This document shows positions 37,611-49,616 of a stretch of 64,000 bases of DNA, in pieces. A program made the translations under genes and the position numbers. Numbering within the stretch: the first letter of the stretch is position 1; every line of letters starts with the position of its first letter. The notes beneath the pieces were generated by a model. The model searched no databases. It saw only the letters and a program-made list of their open reading frames with translations, and had not been told where the DNA came from. Source of the DNA: Ilyonectria destructans (lineage: Eukaryota > Ascomycota > Sordariomycetes > Hypocreales > Nectriaceae); the NCBI GenBank assembly GCA_020740775.1, contig JAHEWK010000008.1:2108001-2172000 (forward strand), written 5' to 3'.

Positions 37611-37808
37611 ATGACTACAGCACCAACACCCTCGAAAGCCCCTGGGCCAGTTGACAGGGACTTTGAAATCCTCATCTCCCTCTCCATCATCCTCGTCTTC
37701 GTTATCTTCTTGCTCCCGTGCTGCTGCTTTCAGTTTCTGGCCCACCGCCAACAAAGCAGAGAGGTGCGGCGCAAGAAAACCGCCCGGACTGCGGGCATTG
37801 GAGTATGA
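37611..37808 (+). CDS. Small single-span membrane protein, unknown
   Basis: A 65-residue frame with ATG at 37611. A Pro/Thr-rich head is followed by one strongly hydrophobic span (FEILISLSIILVFVIFLL), a CCC motif, and a basic tail (REVRRKKTAR). By the positive-inside pattern the tail would be cytosolic, and the cysteines next to the span could be palmitoylated. Support for a real gene is the TATAAA 62 bp upstream and the C/A-rich leader, not homology. No family is recognised. Confidence 0.4.
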   Translation: MTTAPTPSKAPGPVDRDFEILISLSIILVFVIFLLPCCCFQFLAHRQQSREVRRKKTARTAGIGV

Positions 37809-38225
37809 TGAGTCTCTGACCTGTGTCATCTCTCTACTCTACATGTGTTTGTGTGAAGCTGAACAGGCTCTGGTGTGTCACCCCGTACCATCGTTATTTC
37901 ACACGATGTAGCAATGGCACATTCACTTCCAGATAAACAATGTAAAATAATAGTAATAATAAAACAGAACGTTCTCAAGCGGTGATTTGTCTTATTAAAT
38001 TCGGACAAGATACAAAACTCCATCCGTCCCAGATCATGCCCATCACATCTAGGCCGGAGTAAACAAGACCCTTCCCAACCATCTATCTGCCCAGACGCCG
38101 CCCCTGAAGTTCGTCTATAATACAACCAATGCCCGTTGGGAATCCCCATTTGCCGTCTCGTAGTCGTCTCGCCGTGCTTTTTGCGGATGTGTTAAATCAT
38201 AATTGCCGTGATAGCCCTTGGATCA
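37809..38225. other. Short intergenic gap
   Basis: This is 3' flank of both neighbours, partly A/T-rich near 37930-37970. Nothing coding is seen. Confidence 0.5.
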
Positions 38226-40656
38226 TCAGTGCATGCCCCCCATTCCGAACCCCCCAAAGAGCGACGTTGTGGGTATCTGGCTCTGCTGTGCGTTGTTTGC
38301 GTCCCAATTTATATCCCAATTCAATGCTGACACGTCCAAATAGCCTCCCAAAAATTGATCCATGTCTGTGATCTGTGTTGATGTTGTGGGAGGCTGTGGC
38401 ATTGATGTTGGTGGGGGCGGCTCGGAGCTTCGAGACTCTGTAGGCGAGCATTCCTGGAGACGGTAGATGAAAGCAGGATAATCGAGGGATCGTCCTGCTT
38501 GCGCATGGGCTTTCTCACGAACCTTCCACGCCTTTAGGACAAGCTGTGCCTGAGCAGCATATGCCTTCTGGTTCATGTCGAAGAGTTCCGAGTGGAAGTG
38601 GTAGATCTTGTCGATGAGGTTCCAGGCACGGTCCACAAGGGTGCCCATTGCACGCTTACAGAGCTGTCCTGTCATGACGGCGAAGATGTCGAGCTGGAAA
38701 TGAAGCTTGGTAAACCAGAGGAACCCCGTGTTTTCCATCACCTCGTACGCATTGGTGCTGTGCTCATTGTTCATGATGAAGATCTTGAAAAGATTGTCCC
38801 TTGGGTTGAGGATTTCGGTTCCCCACTCAGGCTGCTCCCTCATTGGCACCAGCAACTCCTTCATCTTGCTGATAAGCATTGGCCGGATGGAAAGAGCAGC
38901 AACATGAGCCGGTCCAGCGCTGGCGTCGATGTACCGGAGTTCCACTGCGTGCAGCCGGTTTTCGAGTTCCACCACAAGCTCGCGATACCTCTCGATCGAC
39001 GGGTAGGGAACCGGCAATTCTTCCGAAATGCCCATGATGGCGGCTTCGAAACCAGGGGTCCCATGGAGGAACTCGGCGTTGACGAGGAAGTTGGCAATTT
39101 GATAGCCGATGAGACAGAAGGCCATCTCGGTAGGTCCCTCACGTGGTTGGAGAGGTTCGGTCGATCCTGGAAACAAATCTGCATCGTTGACATTCTGGGG
39201 CATTTTCGTGTCCCAGTTGGTGGGCAGCATGGAGTTGCTGAGGCCGGAAACCATTGCATTCTTGGCGTCCTGGAGGATAATCTGCCACCACATTCGTCGT
39301 CGCATCTCGGTTTCAAAGGGTGTCAGGTGTAGAGACTCGCCATCTCGGTGGTATCCCATCTTCTGCGCAATTCGAACAATCATACCACTGATGATCCAGG
39401 CCGCGTGCCTATCATATCGGTTCTGGAGAGAGAACTAGTAGAGGGTTAGCAGGATATATACCATCGGGGAAGAGACCATCTATACCAAGTACAACAACAA
39501 GGATTGTAGTACCACCATGTCATAATTTTTGAGGAAATTGAACTTCTGTAGTGCGAGCTTGGTACCCATGGTAAACCGTCGAATGGCGTCTTCGCGAGAG
39601 CATCCAAGCATCTGCTTACATTCGTTCTCGTTTAGGGAGACGGTGGCCATGGTGAAGACGGAGAAGAGAAGGGCCTGGTAATTGACGGGGATAGATTCCA
39701 TGTTTGTCGTCGCATCCATGACATACGGCTGCACCGAAGGGACGTGGATGACTTTCATCAAGGGGTTGACACGGTCCAGGAATAGTTGCCATAGTCTGAA
39801 GATGTGTACAGGGTCGGGTTGGAGTTCTTCAATGGTCTTGCCGGATGAATCGCCCGGGAGCAAAAGATCAACATTGGGATCCGGACTCAGATCATCAGAT
39901 CCAAGGACGCTGCATTCCTCCGGGTCGTCGGTGTCGACAATCTCTCTCATGGCTTGAAGCTAGCGAGGGACATATATTAGTATTGGGGGTCAAGGAACGG
40001 AACGGGTAACAACACCCACCTCCTCGTGGATGCTTGCCCAAAGGTAGCTATCCATAAAGCGGACACCTCCGTCGTCTTTGACCATTTTACCGGGAGGCTT
40101 CCACTTGGGCGGCGGTTGCGACTCGGACCCAGTGGGGGTGGTGACCGAGACATCCGACTGCGAGCCATCCCGGGAGGGGAGATGGGCGGACTGCACTGTC
40201 GGCGAGGGCACTGAGCCATCGGCGTACTGTTTGAGCAACTCCTCACAGCGCGCAAGTCGTTCTTGGAGATCTTGGTTTGGGCGGCGGCGCTTCCGCGCTG
40301 GAGCCGGTATGCTTGGGGTGCATGTTACGTTTGCCTAGGAACTTGGTGAGCTCTGTGGGCCGGCGTGTGGTTCCCAGCATGAGGGAGTGGGGAGGTGTGA
40401 GCTCAATATGGGACATGAAGGATGAGCCTTGAGCCTGAGGCATGGGAGCAGAGTCGAGACGCGTACACGGAGAAGGCAGAGGTGGCTGGGGATAAGGCTG
40501 AAGATGAGGCTGAAGAAAGCTCGAATCTATATGACGCACCTTGAGGCAGTTGGAGCAAGGCGTGTTGCGGTCGCATTTGATCTTGCGATGCTGACAGAGG
40601 ACGCAAGCCAGTATTCTAGAGCCCTTATGGGAGCCCGGCGTGGTGTTGGTCGACAT
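38226..40656 (-). CDS. Zn2Cys6 transcription factor with fungal_trans domain
   Basis: Four exons, 40656-40540, 40334-40020, 39959-39486 and 39434-38226 (introns 205, 60 and 51 bp), give 704 residues. The ATG at 40656 is the first in frame. The cluster is C18-x2-C21-x6-C28-x5-C34-x2-C37-x6-C44; the first intron falls between CLK and ANVTC, so the last Cys is in exon 2. A basic linker (ARKRRRPNQD) and a heptad-like helix (LQERLARCEELLKQ) follow, fitting dimer binding to DNA. The middle region contains RYDRHAAWIISGMIVRIAQK, GYHRDGE and FETEMRRRMWWQII, the hallmark of the fungal_trans (PF04082) regulatory domain. The C-terminus is rich in Pro, Thr, Asn and Trp. The target pathway is not evident, since no enzyme cluster adjoins it. 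Confidence 0.93.
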
Positions 40657-41370
40657 ATCCGTGGGATCCGACGCGCTCAAGGACCAGCCTCACATGCCAG
40701 CCAGAGCCAGAAAAGTCGTCGATGTTTGCGCCTTGGGTCCTGGTGTAGTGTAATTGGAATTTGAATTGCTCTCTCTGAACGTGGATCAAACGGACTCCAC
40801 TAGAGCCGCCTGGACCATTCGCTGTGGGCGGGCGATGAGGGGGAGGGGCAAAAAGTACGGGTTAGTTGGCAGAGGCAAAAGTAAGAAACGACGCCCGGAA
40901 GTGGGCGGGAGGAGGCGGAGAGAAAAGGCGACGACGTCGTCTCAGGGATGAGATGACAGCTCGAGGCCAACTTGGTGGAAACCGTCGTGGCGCGCAAAGC
41001 CGGTGCCTGGCGGAAGGCGTCGCAAGTTAGTCTACCCTGGTTTGGGCGGCAAGCGGACTTTGTGCGCGTGAGCGTGAGTCTGCCGGATGGGTGGTGGGTG
41101 GTGTGCCAGGGACTTTCAGGGAGACTGTATAATGCTAAAAGATAGCAGTCGAGTTATGCAAGGTCGCGTTCCGGGACGAGCCAGTGCCGTAGACCTAGCA
41201 CGGTACGACGGTACGGTTGAATTGAACGCTGCGGCAGACTCCTGGGACCTCGGGCAAGGCAGCGAGATGCGATTGATAGGCGCTGACGGAACCGGACCGT
41301 ACGGCAACGGTGGTGAACGGTGGTGAGGCGGGGAGGCAGCCACCGACGCAGAAGAGACGATGACGACAAC

Positions 41371-41412
41371 AGTGGGCAGTGAGCAGTGGACAGTGGGCAG
41401 TGGGCAGTGGGC
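41371..41412. repeat. Minisatellite, six units of AGTGGGC
   Basis: Six tandem 7-bp units with two single-base variants (AGTGAGC, AGTGGAC). It lies about 700 bp upstream of the Zn2Cys6 gene start. Confidence 0.8.
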
Positions 41413-43017
41413 AGGTCGATGATTGATGGCCGATGGTCAACTCAACTGCTGCTCGGTACGAAATGACGGAGAAATGAGTAGGAATGGGGCGAGGGCAGCT
41501 GCGCAAGGGGGCAATCCGAGTCCGCGGGTCCCGCTTGGGTGAGTCCGAGGAGAGTCGTATTTTGGATGAGTCGAACGGGCAAGGCACGGAGTACGAAAGG
41601 TGACAAGGCGGCGATCGGAAGACTCCAACGCCGTACGCCGTGCGCCGTAAATGTGATCGGAGTTAGCGAGGATGGCCGGATGACTGATGATGGCCTGTGA
41701 TAGGGAGCCAGAGGGAGAGCCCGAGGGAGCCAAAGACAGGGAGAGCAAGGGACACAGAAGGTTCTCGCCTCTAATTAGTGCCTGCGTTCTCCGGCTGGGC
41801 CGTGAGCAATGCGATTTGATGCGTCCCAGATTCAACCCCGGTCAGTCAGCGACGGCCGCAGCGGAGCGTTCGTACTTCGTACTTCGTACACGTACCAAAA
41901 CGGATGGATGGAGGGGGGGACGTAATGGTGCTTTGACGAGTGCACGTGGTCAGACCGGGAAATGCGCAAAAAAGGAAAAAAAGGCTTGATCGACAGTTCA
42001 AACGTGCTCGCTCACTGGTTCCCTACCTAGAGGTAGATGTAACCGCTGCTGAGCGAGGAAGCGCAGCGGAAGCGGGCGGAGGGAGTGGAAGCGGAGTTCC
42101 ACACAAAAATCCCGCCGAGTGTGATAGTTTTCAAGGATGGGCCGCCCAAGCTCCCAGCTGCCAGGGTGCTAATGCCGGTGTTCGATGTCATCCACGACAG
42201 CTGACAGCGGAGTTTTAAATCAGGCCCAGCGCCCACTGTGGTCCCCGCGCGCGAGCCAAATCGGATCGCCACTATTGAGTCGCGTGTGGCTTGTGGCTTG
42301 CGGCTTATTGTCAGCGATTGGCGCTGTTGCGCGAGCCAGAGGAGGGAGTCAGAAGGCAGCGCAAGAACCTGAGAATTCTGTCCGACGCAATAGGCCGGGA
42401 AGTCTAGGAATTCAGCCACGTGGAGGTAGGCACGTGCGCAGCGCACTGCTGCTTCCCGAGAGCGACCGGATTGACTGACTTGCGAGCGATAACCTCTGTG
42501 AGTCAACCGGGAAATCTGCGAGAGACAATCGCAACCCGAGAGCGATGATTGAACGGTGGCTTCTCGTTTCCGAGTCAACTGACGTGAAATCTGTGCTCGC
42601 GATACAACACGCGCGAGACAAAGCCAGATCTGAGGTGCTAAGCTGTTATCGTGCAGCTCGCTATGACGTCGGATGACTGCCGGGCTCGGTGTAAGAAATT
42701 TGCCGTTCCGGTACCTTTCGGATGAAGATGATTCGTAATAATGTGCCGTGTCATTCACCTTACATACACGGGTCTACGGATATTTATTCGATTCGATATC
42801 ATTTACAGCGTCTGCGAAGCAGGTCATGAGCTGGCATTGCGGTGTGCGTTGTGTGTTCCACGGCAGGGATACCTTCATCTGCGCCGCTTCAGCTTCGTCC
42901 AACAGGACCCTGTAGCAGTGAATCTAGCTACTGCGGTCTCCTCTTTTATCTCCGTTTTCCCCATTATCGTTTGCATTGATGTTGGAATTTATATTCCATA
43001 AATTCCAGAATCATCGG

Positions 43018-43326
43018 CCGGAAAGTCGATCATTTCCGGGCCCGAAAGTCCTCGGATTCCTTCGACAATCCGAGTAGTCCCAGATTACCAAGTCGCCACC
43101 ACGACAAACTCCGAGATTGTGCACCGCCCGGGAAAGCGACTTCGATGGGTGATATCGTTATGATGGTGTTTAACTAGCTGACGAGCGGAAAGTCTAATCC
43201 CTTCGGAAATGGCCGATGTCTCTTTGCCTTATATTTTAGGTGTAAACCGGGACGCCTGTCAAACATGTGTCTGACAGATGAAGCTCCCACTGGAGCAGAA
43301 GCCGCTGAACTATTTCCGGCCCGAAA
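43018..43326. promoter_or_regulatory. Cluster of CGGAAA/TTTCCG motifs
   Basis: CCGGAAA-N8-TTTCCGG (43018-43039) is a perfect 7-bp inverted repeat. Nearby are CCCGAAAGTC (43041), CGGAAAGTC (43186), TTCGGAAAT (43202) and TTTCCGGCCCGAAA (43313-43326). The density and symmetry look like a regulator binding region, but the target gene is unclear. Confidence 0.35.
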
Positions 43327-44629
43327 CAAGTTCAGGTCTAGCTACCGTGACAGCGCTGAAACGCCGATGAGGTAGATCCAGAAACCTGGACAGGATACTA
43401 CCCAACCCAAACGACTACGGGCCTGGAACGGGTTTTCTGGGTATCAGCGGGGATACCCGTCAGCACATCACCCCCTCCATCAACCCCCCACCCACGGCCC
43501 TGGACAAGGTGGCAAAAGATGCGAGCAGTTGACACGCTACCATGCAGAATAACCAACGTCCATATCCTTGCTGCCCTCCTTGCACCAATCATATTGGTCA
43601 TTTTCTAACATAAATTCCGAAGAGCAGTTGCACAATATCCACAGAACGAGCCTCTATTCCGAACCCTCTGTCCCGTCCTGCTATCGACACTTGGAGGTAC
43701 AGCTTCATCCAAGAGATCTTTCACGCCTGACAACCCGACCGATATATCCGAGTTTTGGCACGGCAATGGTGATCTAGTTCCATGAACCCCGGAACCGTAA
43801 TGGTATTGTCAGTGTAGGTGTGAGGCGGAATTGAGAATGGCACACGAACGAATGATTGCTACCAATTCTCGCCAAGATTGATGCCCTTGGCAAGTGCGAG
43901 TCGACTAAGGTGTTTTGCGCCATGTCGATAGCACCGCCAAGAAATAAACTGCTGGTTTTATTAGCTAGGTATCCTAAAGACTCAGAGTTGGAAGTGTTAA
44001 AAACCTTCGGTCTGGGCTCTTCGCTCGTGCTTCAGGCTCAGTGCACGAGGGGGGGCAAGATAGGACCCTGAGGGCTTTCCGCAACCCGTAGACCACATGA
44101 ATGCCCGATTTAATTCGTCGCATGTTCTAGATTCTGCGTCCACTGCTGCGCTATCTCTTTGCATTAACGATATTATCTTTAGGGAGCACTGTGGTGGAGT
44201 GTGGTTAGTTTATCAACCTCTGTAACCAAGGAGCTCGGCGCGGTATAATTTAAACATTTTACAATTCATCAAGATCATTTCCGACATTCAGATCCCTTGT
44301 TGTAGAAACTATAGTTTTGGTGATTTACTATCATATATTTATCAGACCTTGAGCTGGTGTTAGGGATTTGCACCTTGCGAACCCAATTTTTTTTTAACAA
44401 GCGACCTCCAGCATTAAAACACTGCGCACCTCACCAACCACACTCCACAACCGCAGGCCTGCCGTTGTGAATCATGAGGCGAAACCAAATCGAATATCTT
44501 TTTCTATGAGGGAAGCTTTATTCAGTCCGTATCATTTACACCTTGGTAAATTTGTTTCTTTATATTTTCAAGAGCTCTGCTCGTCTCTTCTCTCTCGATT
44601 CATCGTCTAGGGGAGAGCAACTGCGGGTT

Positions 44630-44667
44630 CAAAGCAAGACCATGCAAAGCAAGACCACGCAAAGCAA
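44630..44667. repeat. 15-bp tandem repeat, 2.5 units
   Basis: The units are CAAAGCAAGACCATG, CAAAGCAAGACCACG and CAAAGCAA, within A/T-rich non-coding DNA. Confidence 0.7.
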
Positions 44668-45235
44668 TTTCCTCATCTTGAGACATCTAATCTGCAACAA
44701 GTTAAATTGCTAAAGCAAGCACATTCCGGTATTGCTTTGGGGCACCCCCTTAATGTAGGAGTGTAGGAAAGGTCACTCAACAGTAGTAACTTTTAGTATT
44801 TATTCATCTTGAATTTGTTTATTTAGTTAGTTTATTAATAAGAGTACGCTTCTAGCTAAGGACCTCATGATTAAATTACTTCGAGTAGGTTAGGTGATAT
44901 ATCTGCTAGTGAGCAGTTCATTGAGGATTGCTTCGGCTGATCCCGTTCTTTGTGACGTCCAGAAGTTTCCTGGTAGACAACATGAGAGTTGTTATGAGAT
45001 CTACTCTTTCTGTCTTCAGCCCCTTCTCCTTCTCAGAGGTGGATCACTTCGTTATGTTGTGGATGAGGTCTGGAAACAGCATGTGGAAGTATCGACAGTG
45101 ATGGGATTCCTGAAACTATGCAAACAATTTATCATTTGTGAAACTACGTAATATGCTCGGTTCACACCCTGCCTGCCGTTTTGATGAAGCCGCTGCCCAA
45201 ACGCCATTCGCCCTGGTCTTGTCATTATCAGTTGC

Positions 45236-46680
45236 CTACTCCAGAAATCGAGCATCCAAGATCGTCCTGATCAGCCTCCGGTTGCCCGACGAGGCGATTG
45301 TCTGTCCCACAATAGGTCCAATGAACTCTTTGAGGTCTGATTCTTCCGTATCCGCCGCTGTGCCATTGACGCCGTTGACACCTGGCTCGCCGTGCTGCGA
45401 TAGAGACGCGACGGCCTGGACAATGCCCTGTACCAGCATCTCGTAATCCATAGTTCCTTCAGCTTTTTCCTTGAGAGGCTGCAGGATTGCTGAATCAAAG
45501 CTCTTGAGGTTCCGGAGGACAAGGACTCGAATGGCTTCAGGGCCGCCAGCCTCGAGAAGGCCGTGGATGGCACCGTAGAGGACGGCCGGGGGCTTGGTGG
45601 GGTCGAGGAAGTACTTCAGACACGTCCGCGTGAGCTTTGGCCGGAGGAGAGTGTTGGAAGCCGAGTACTTCCGGGCGATTCGTCCAACCAGCGAGGCAGC
45701 AAGCTGTCGCAGGTCATACTGCTCCCGGATGGCATCCGTTCCCTCGTCGGTACCGAGTTTTCGGGCCATGAGGCACGTGAGGGCCGGTGCGGAAAGCGGG
45801 CTGGCATAAGGATCGAGGAAGAGGCTTTTGTTTTCGATTAGGGCATTGGTCAACTCCATCATTTGCTTGAGAGTAAAGGTATCGTCGAGGTGATGTGTAA
45901 CGCGATCCATGATGAAGTTTATGAAGTAGGGGATGAGCTGATGCAGGCCGGGGTCGTCTCTCACAGAGCCAAGAGCGGCCTGGCGCAACCGCACGACCTC
46001 CTCATCGGGGTTGTCGTCGAGGATGGCAGCCTGGATCTTGTCGAAGTAAAGGATGAGCTCCTTGCTCACGATATGCTTGATAGAGGGCTTCATGGTGACA
46101 TTGTCGTTGCCAGCCAAAGCGGACAAGGCAGGGTTGGCACCGGGACCCTTGGGTAGGAGCTCTTGCGATCGCGATTCGGAGGTAGTTGGATTCTGGGGGA
46201 TCGAGGGCTGAACACCTTCAATGGCTAGCCAATGCGCTGGAGGAGCAGGTTAGCGCGACGGAATACACGAAGAGGGTCAGAAGTCAACGTACCGGTGAAG
46301 CTCATGTCGCGCGGGACCTTGGGCAGGGGCGCATTGATGAGCTTTTCAAAGTCGACCTCCTCGTCTTCGATGTAGAAGAGGGGTTGGCCAGGTCCGAGGC
46401 TCGCCTCCCCATAGCGCAAGGGCCGTGTCGAGTCGTATCCGTAGAGTGGCTCAACATCGAGAGCCTTGAGGGCGAGGGAGATGTCGTTGACGGTCAGGGT
46501 CGTGCGGCGGGAGGCGCGCATGAAGCGCAGAGCCTCGACAATGACCTGGCCGATGCGGTATTCGACATCTTGCGTCAGGGACTTGAGGGCCTCGTCGTTG
46601 AGGGACCCGATGCCGACCGACTCGGCGACATCCTTGACATTGTCTGGGTTCCAGAGCAGCTTGGGCGTTTCGGCCGCCAT
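45236..46680 (-). CDS. TAF6: TAF6, TFIID/SAGA subunit
   Basis: Two exons, 46680-46293 and 46236-45236 (56-bp intron), encode 462 residues. The N-terminal histone fold ([52 protein letters not shown]) is followed by the linker typical of TAF6 ([36 protein letters not shown]). A C-terminal HEAT-repeat domain includes [22 protein letters not shown], and [22 protein letters not shown]6 pairs with TAF9 in the nucleus as part of TFIID and SAGA. It is single-copy and essential in yeast. The domain order and length are normal. Confidence 0.95.
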
Positions 46681-47781
46681 GGCGCTGGCGGGTAGAGGGC
46701 GAAGGATGGAGGAGGTGCTTATAGTGGCCGTGGCCGTGATCGGGATGGTCGTCGCGGAGGCGCGCTCGGGGTGGTGTTGCGGTGACAATGGTGGTAAGGT
46801 TGAGGTTTCGACGGATGGGATTGGCGGAGACCGAGACGAGGTTGGACAAGGCTGAAAGGGTCGGCCTGACGTTCCACTGGAGCTCAGCGCGGGGTGCGCG
46901 CCACAGCGCGATATGGAGAGAGGCTACAGTGGGTGGGGAGGATGCTGGGGCTGAGGCGTCCACTGAAGCGCGTCGTGGCGCAGCCCTGTCCTGCCAGCTG
47001 AACGATGAATGCTCATTCTGGAACAACAATATTGCGTTTTTATTGTTGCCATCAGGGTGAGGATTCATGATAATAGAGAGGATCTTATCACTAACCACTC
47101 TAAGCAGAAATCAATATGCGGTGTAATGTTTCAGAAGATCTTTGTGTGAACGTATTCGTAGAGAGATCGACCAACATTCCTTTGATGGCTCCGCGTTTGT
47201 CAACCGCCAAGACGACTGAAGATTGACGTCGGGATTCTAGATTGGGCCGTTGCCTGAAATGAATGGCGCGGCCAGCCATGCATGCTTTATCTCTCCTAGT
47301 TTCATTTAGGCTTACCCAACCGAATTGTGCTTGGGAATCCTCCCTCAAACGTGCAATGTGGAGCAGTGTGGGCCTCCATCAATACGTTCGAGGAATACGG
47401 CGTATATATACGCGTATAGCACTCAGTTTCCCCCAACAACACGTCAGATATTTAAGATCCTGCTGCAACTGGCCGAGTGGGAAGAAAGGGGACGCGTAAT
47501 TTGAGGCTATGCATAACATTTTTCGTATCTGAACCCTTTAGAGGATTTATCTAATACGAGAAATGGTTCAAATACTCTCCATAAGTAACCTGACTTGGAC
47601 GGACAAGATTCCTGCACTAATTTCCAACCATTCTCCTCCCAAAAAACGACAAGAACTAAGACGATCTCCACCCGTCTGCTACATCCTTAATACAGATACA
47701 TCTACTATTTCCACTGCCCTTACCTTTTGGAATCCCCCACGAGGAGTTTTCTTAACTGCACCACAACAAACCGATATCACG
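46681..47781. other. Divergent intergenic region, TAF6 and MARVEL-like gene
   Basis: No gene is seen. It contains the 14-bp palindrome GCGTATATATACGC at 47400-47413, about 370 bp before the MARVEL-like start, and presumably both promoters. Confidence 0.45.
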
Positions 47782-48489
47782 ATGGACCGGATAAAGACCT
47801 TCTTCAACAGCCACTGGTTCGATGCGCACTACAAAACGAGAGTGCATATTGGCCAAATCGTTCTCGTTATCCTCATCATTGGCCTTTCTGGCGCTCGAGT
47901 TGCCACCAAGCCGAGCGGCATACCCACAAGCAGATCTGATACGATCGCCATCACCATGGTACGAACTCGACACTACCTCATGGGCCCTGAAGCCTTTTCG
48001 TCCGGAAAACTAACAATGGACCCCCACAGAGTGTCAAAACCCTGGTCATTCTCGCATATCAGCTCGTGACTGAGCACGTCTCGAACTTCAAGAAGTGGGG
48101 AAGTCTAAAAGCATATGCTATCCTCAACACACTTGAGATCCTCTTCTGGTTTGTGGTCGTCATCCTCGCCTTTATGGGGATCAGCAGGTTTTGCCAAGGT
48201 ACCAACTGTGCCATGATCTGGCTTGTCGCCCTAGTCGGCTTCCTCCTAACGTATGTTTTCTCCCTCCACTCTAATATGACCCATTGGGGAACTGACCAGA
48301 TTGCCGGGGTTTAGTGCCGCTGCATTCTGGACCTCTGTTGCCTCATGGCTCAATTTCCGTTACTTTAAGAACTATGGCATCCACCGCGGATCATCCCTTC
48401 CTCGACAAAGACCACAGGACCCCTATAGAATGGATGACTCTTCAATCTCGAACCAATCTCAGATGAAGCAAACGAGAGCAGGGGTTTAA
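47782..48489 (+). CDS. MARVEL-like four-helix membrane protein
   Basis: Three exons, 47782-47958, 48030-48250 and 48300-48489 (introns 71 and 49 bp), give 195 residues. The splice junctions join IAITM to SVKTLVILAYQLVTEHV and GFLLT to LPGFSAAAFWTSVAS. Four hydrophobic spans are visible: IGQIVLVILIIGL, SVKTLVILAYQL, ILNTLEILFWFVVVILAFMG, and MIWLVALVGFLLTLPGFSAA. They are followed by a polar tail with RYFKNYG. Short fungal proteins of this form belong to the MARVEL-domain superfamily of tetraspan proteins linked to membrane apposition, but the assignment rests on topology and general pattern. The function is unknown. Confidence 0.75.
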
Positions 48490-49616
48490 GAGAGACGATC
48501 GATCGGGTTAGGATCGTTAGACATCGGGGTTTGAGACTCCAAGTCAAAACACAACCTGGAAATGCTCGAAAGAGTTCAAGAGAAATTACAGCAAGGGTAG
48601 TTCGAACGAATTCCTTTTGGGAAGGAATGTATCAACTCTAGTCAGGGATTAGATATGGAAGAAATGGCGTACTTGGGTGACAACGTATATCCTAAAAGTC
48701 TAAAACACCACGTCCACTTATTCAAAACAAGTAAACGTTGGAAAATCCGTGCCAAATCCCCCCAAAGCTTAGAACAACGTCAAAAGTAACACCCCAGGTC
48801 ATTCTTTCGGCGTGAGCTCGTTGCCCAAACGAAGGGCATAATTAAGAGTCCATGTATAGCGGAGGATAATAGCTTGAGGTGCTGACGCCCAAATGACAAC
48901 TGGCACTAACTGCATGAAAGGAATGTTTCGGAATCCGATTCCTGTGGGAATTGGCAGCTATATGTCTCCATGGCGTTGTCGAATCGATCTCGTTCATGGC
49001 CAATCTTCGGATGCAGTCGTTACTAAAATTTAGCAAAGAGTAGGATTGTTGCTGTTACAGTTTGTGAGACTAATCTGCGATCAAATATCCACGACTTAGG
49101 TGCTCTATCTGTGTTCCGAAACAAGCAAAATCCCCTGCAAGCGCAGAGTCATCGCGAAGAGAGGGTCCAACAACCCGAACTATGACGCTGATAGAAAGTA
49201 TGGTCTCAGCCCTTGAAGGTGCCGATATTGTGGCTGGTCTGTGTACGAACAAGAGAGAAGGAATAACATGCACCAAGAGCACAGGTCTAACTCTGATGGC
49301 GAGGTACATCGCAGCCATAACTAGACACTACAGCCTGGGCGACATAGCACCAAGAGCGCTGTTCGTCAGTACTAGAAAAAGAATGTTTAAACAGACCGGG
49401 GTTTAATACTATTAAAGAACTACTGGCCTCTATGGTAACTTGTGAGGCCATAAAAGTACCTTCAGCATCCTGGACCGAGGTAAGAATCATGTATGATACG
49501 ACGATAGCGTCTCCCTCGGCAGAATGCAATGTCCTTAGACCAATTGCCTACCCGGGACTTGCAACCATGCAAAACAACCTGAATTTACACCCGTAGCACA
49601 TCTCAAAGCTGAAAAC
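48490..49616. other. Gene-free interval before the C2H2 gene
   Basis: No frame over 82 codons and no domain signal are present. Base composition becomes more A/T-rich here, marking the change to the accessory-like part of the window. Confidence 0.5.

Larger units (their letters stand above)
40657..45235. other. 4.6-kb gene-free interval
   Basis: No gene is supported. The half near the Zn2Cys6 gene (to about 42.6 kb) is GC-rich with a minisatellite. A motif cluster lies at 43018-43326. From about 44.1 to 45.1 kb the DNA is A/T-rich with short tandem repeats, which may be a decayed element, though no transposon protein fragment is recognisable. Confidence 0.5.

Noticed and set aside
38592..39332. 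246-residue frame opposite the Zn2Cys6 gene
   Set aside because: It is the antisense shadow of a fungal_trans domain exon.
44100..45150. Decayed transposon
   Set aside because: A/T-rich and repetitive, but no reverse transcriptase, transposase or terminal repeat could be read, so it is listed only as non-coding.
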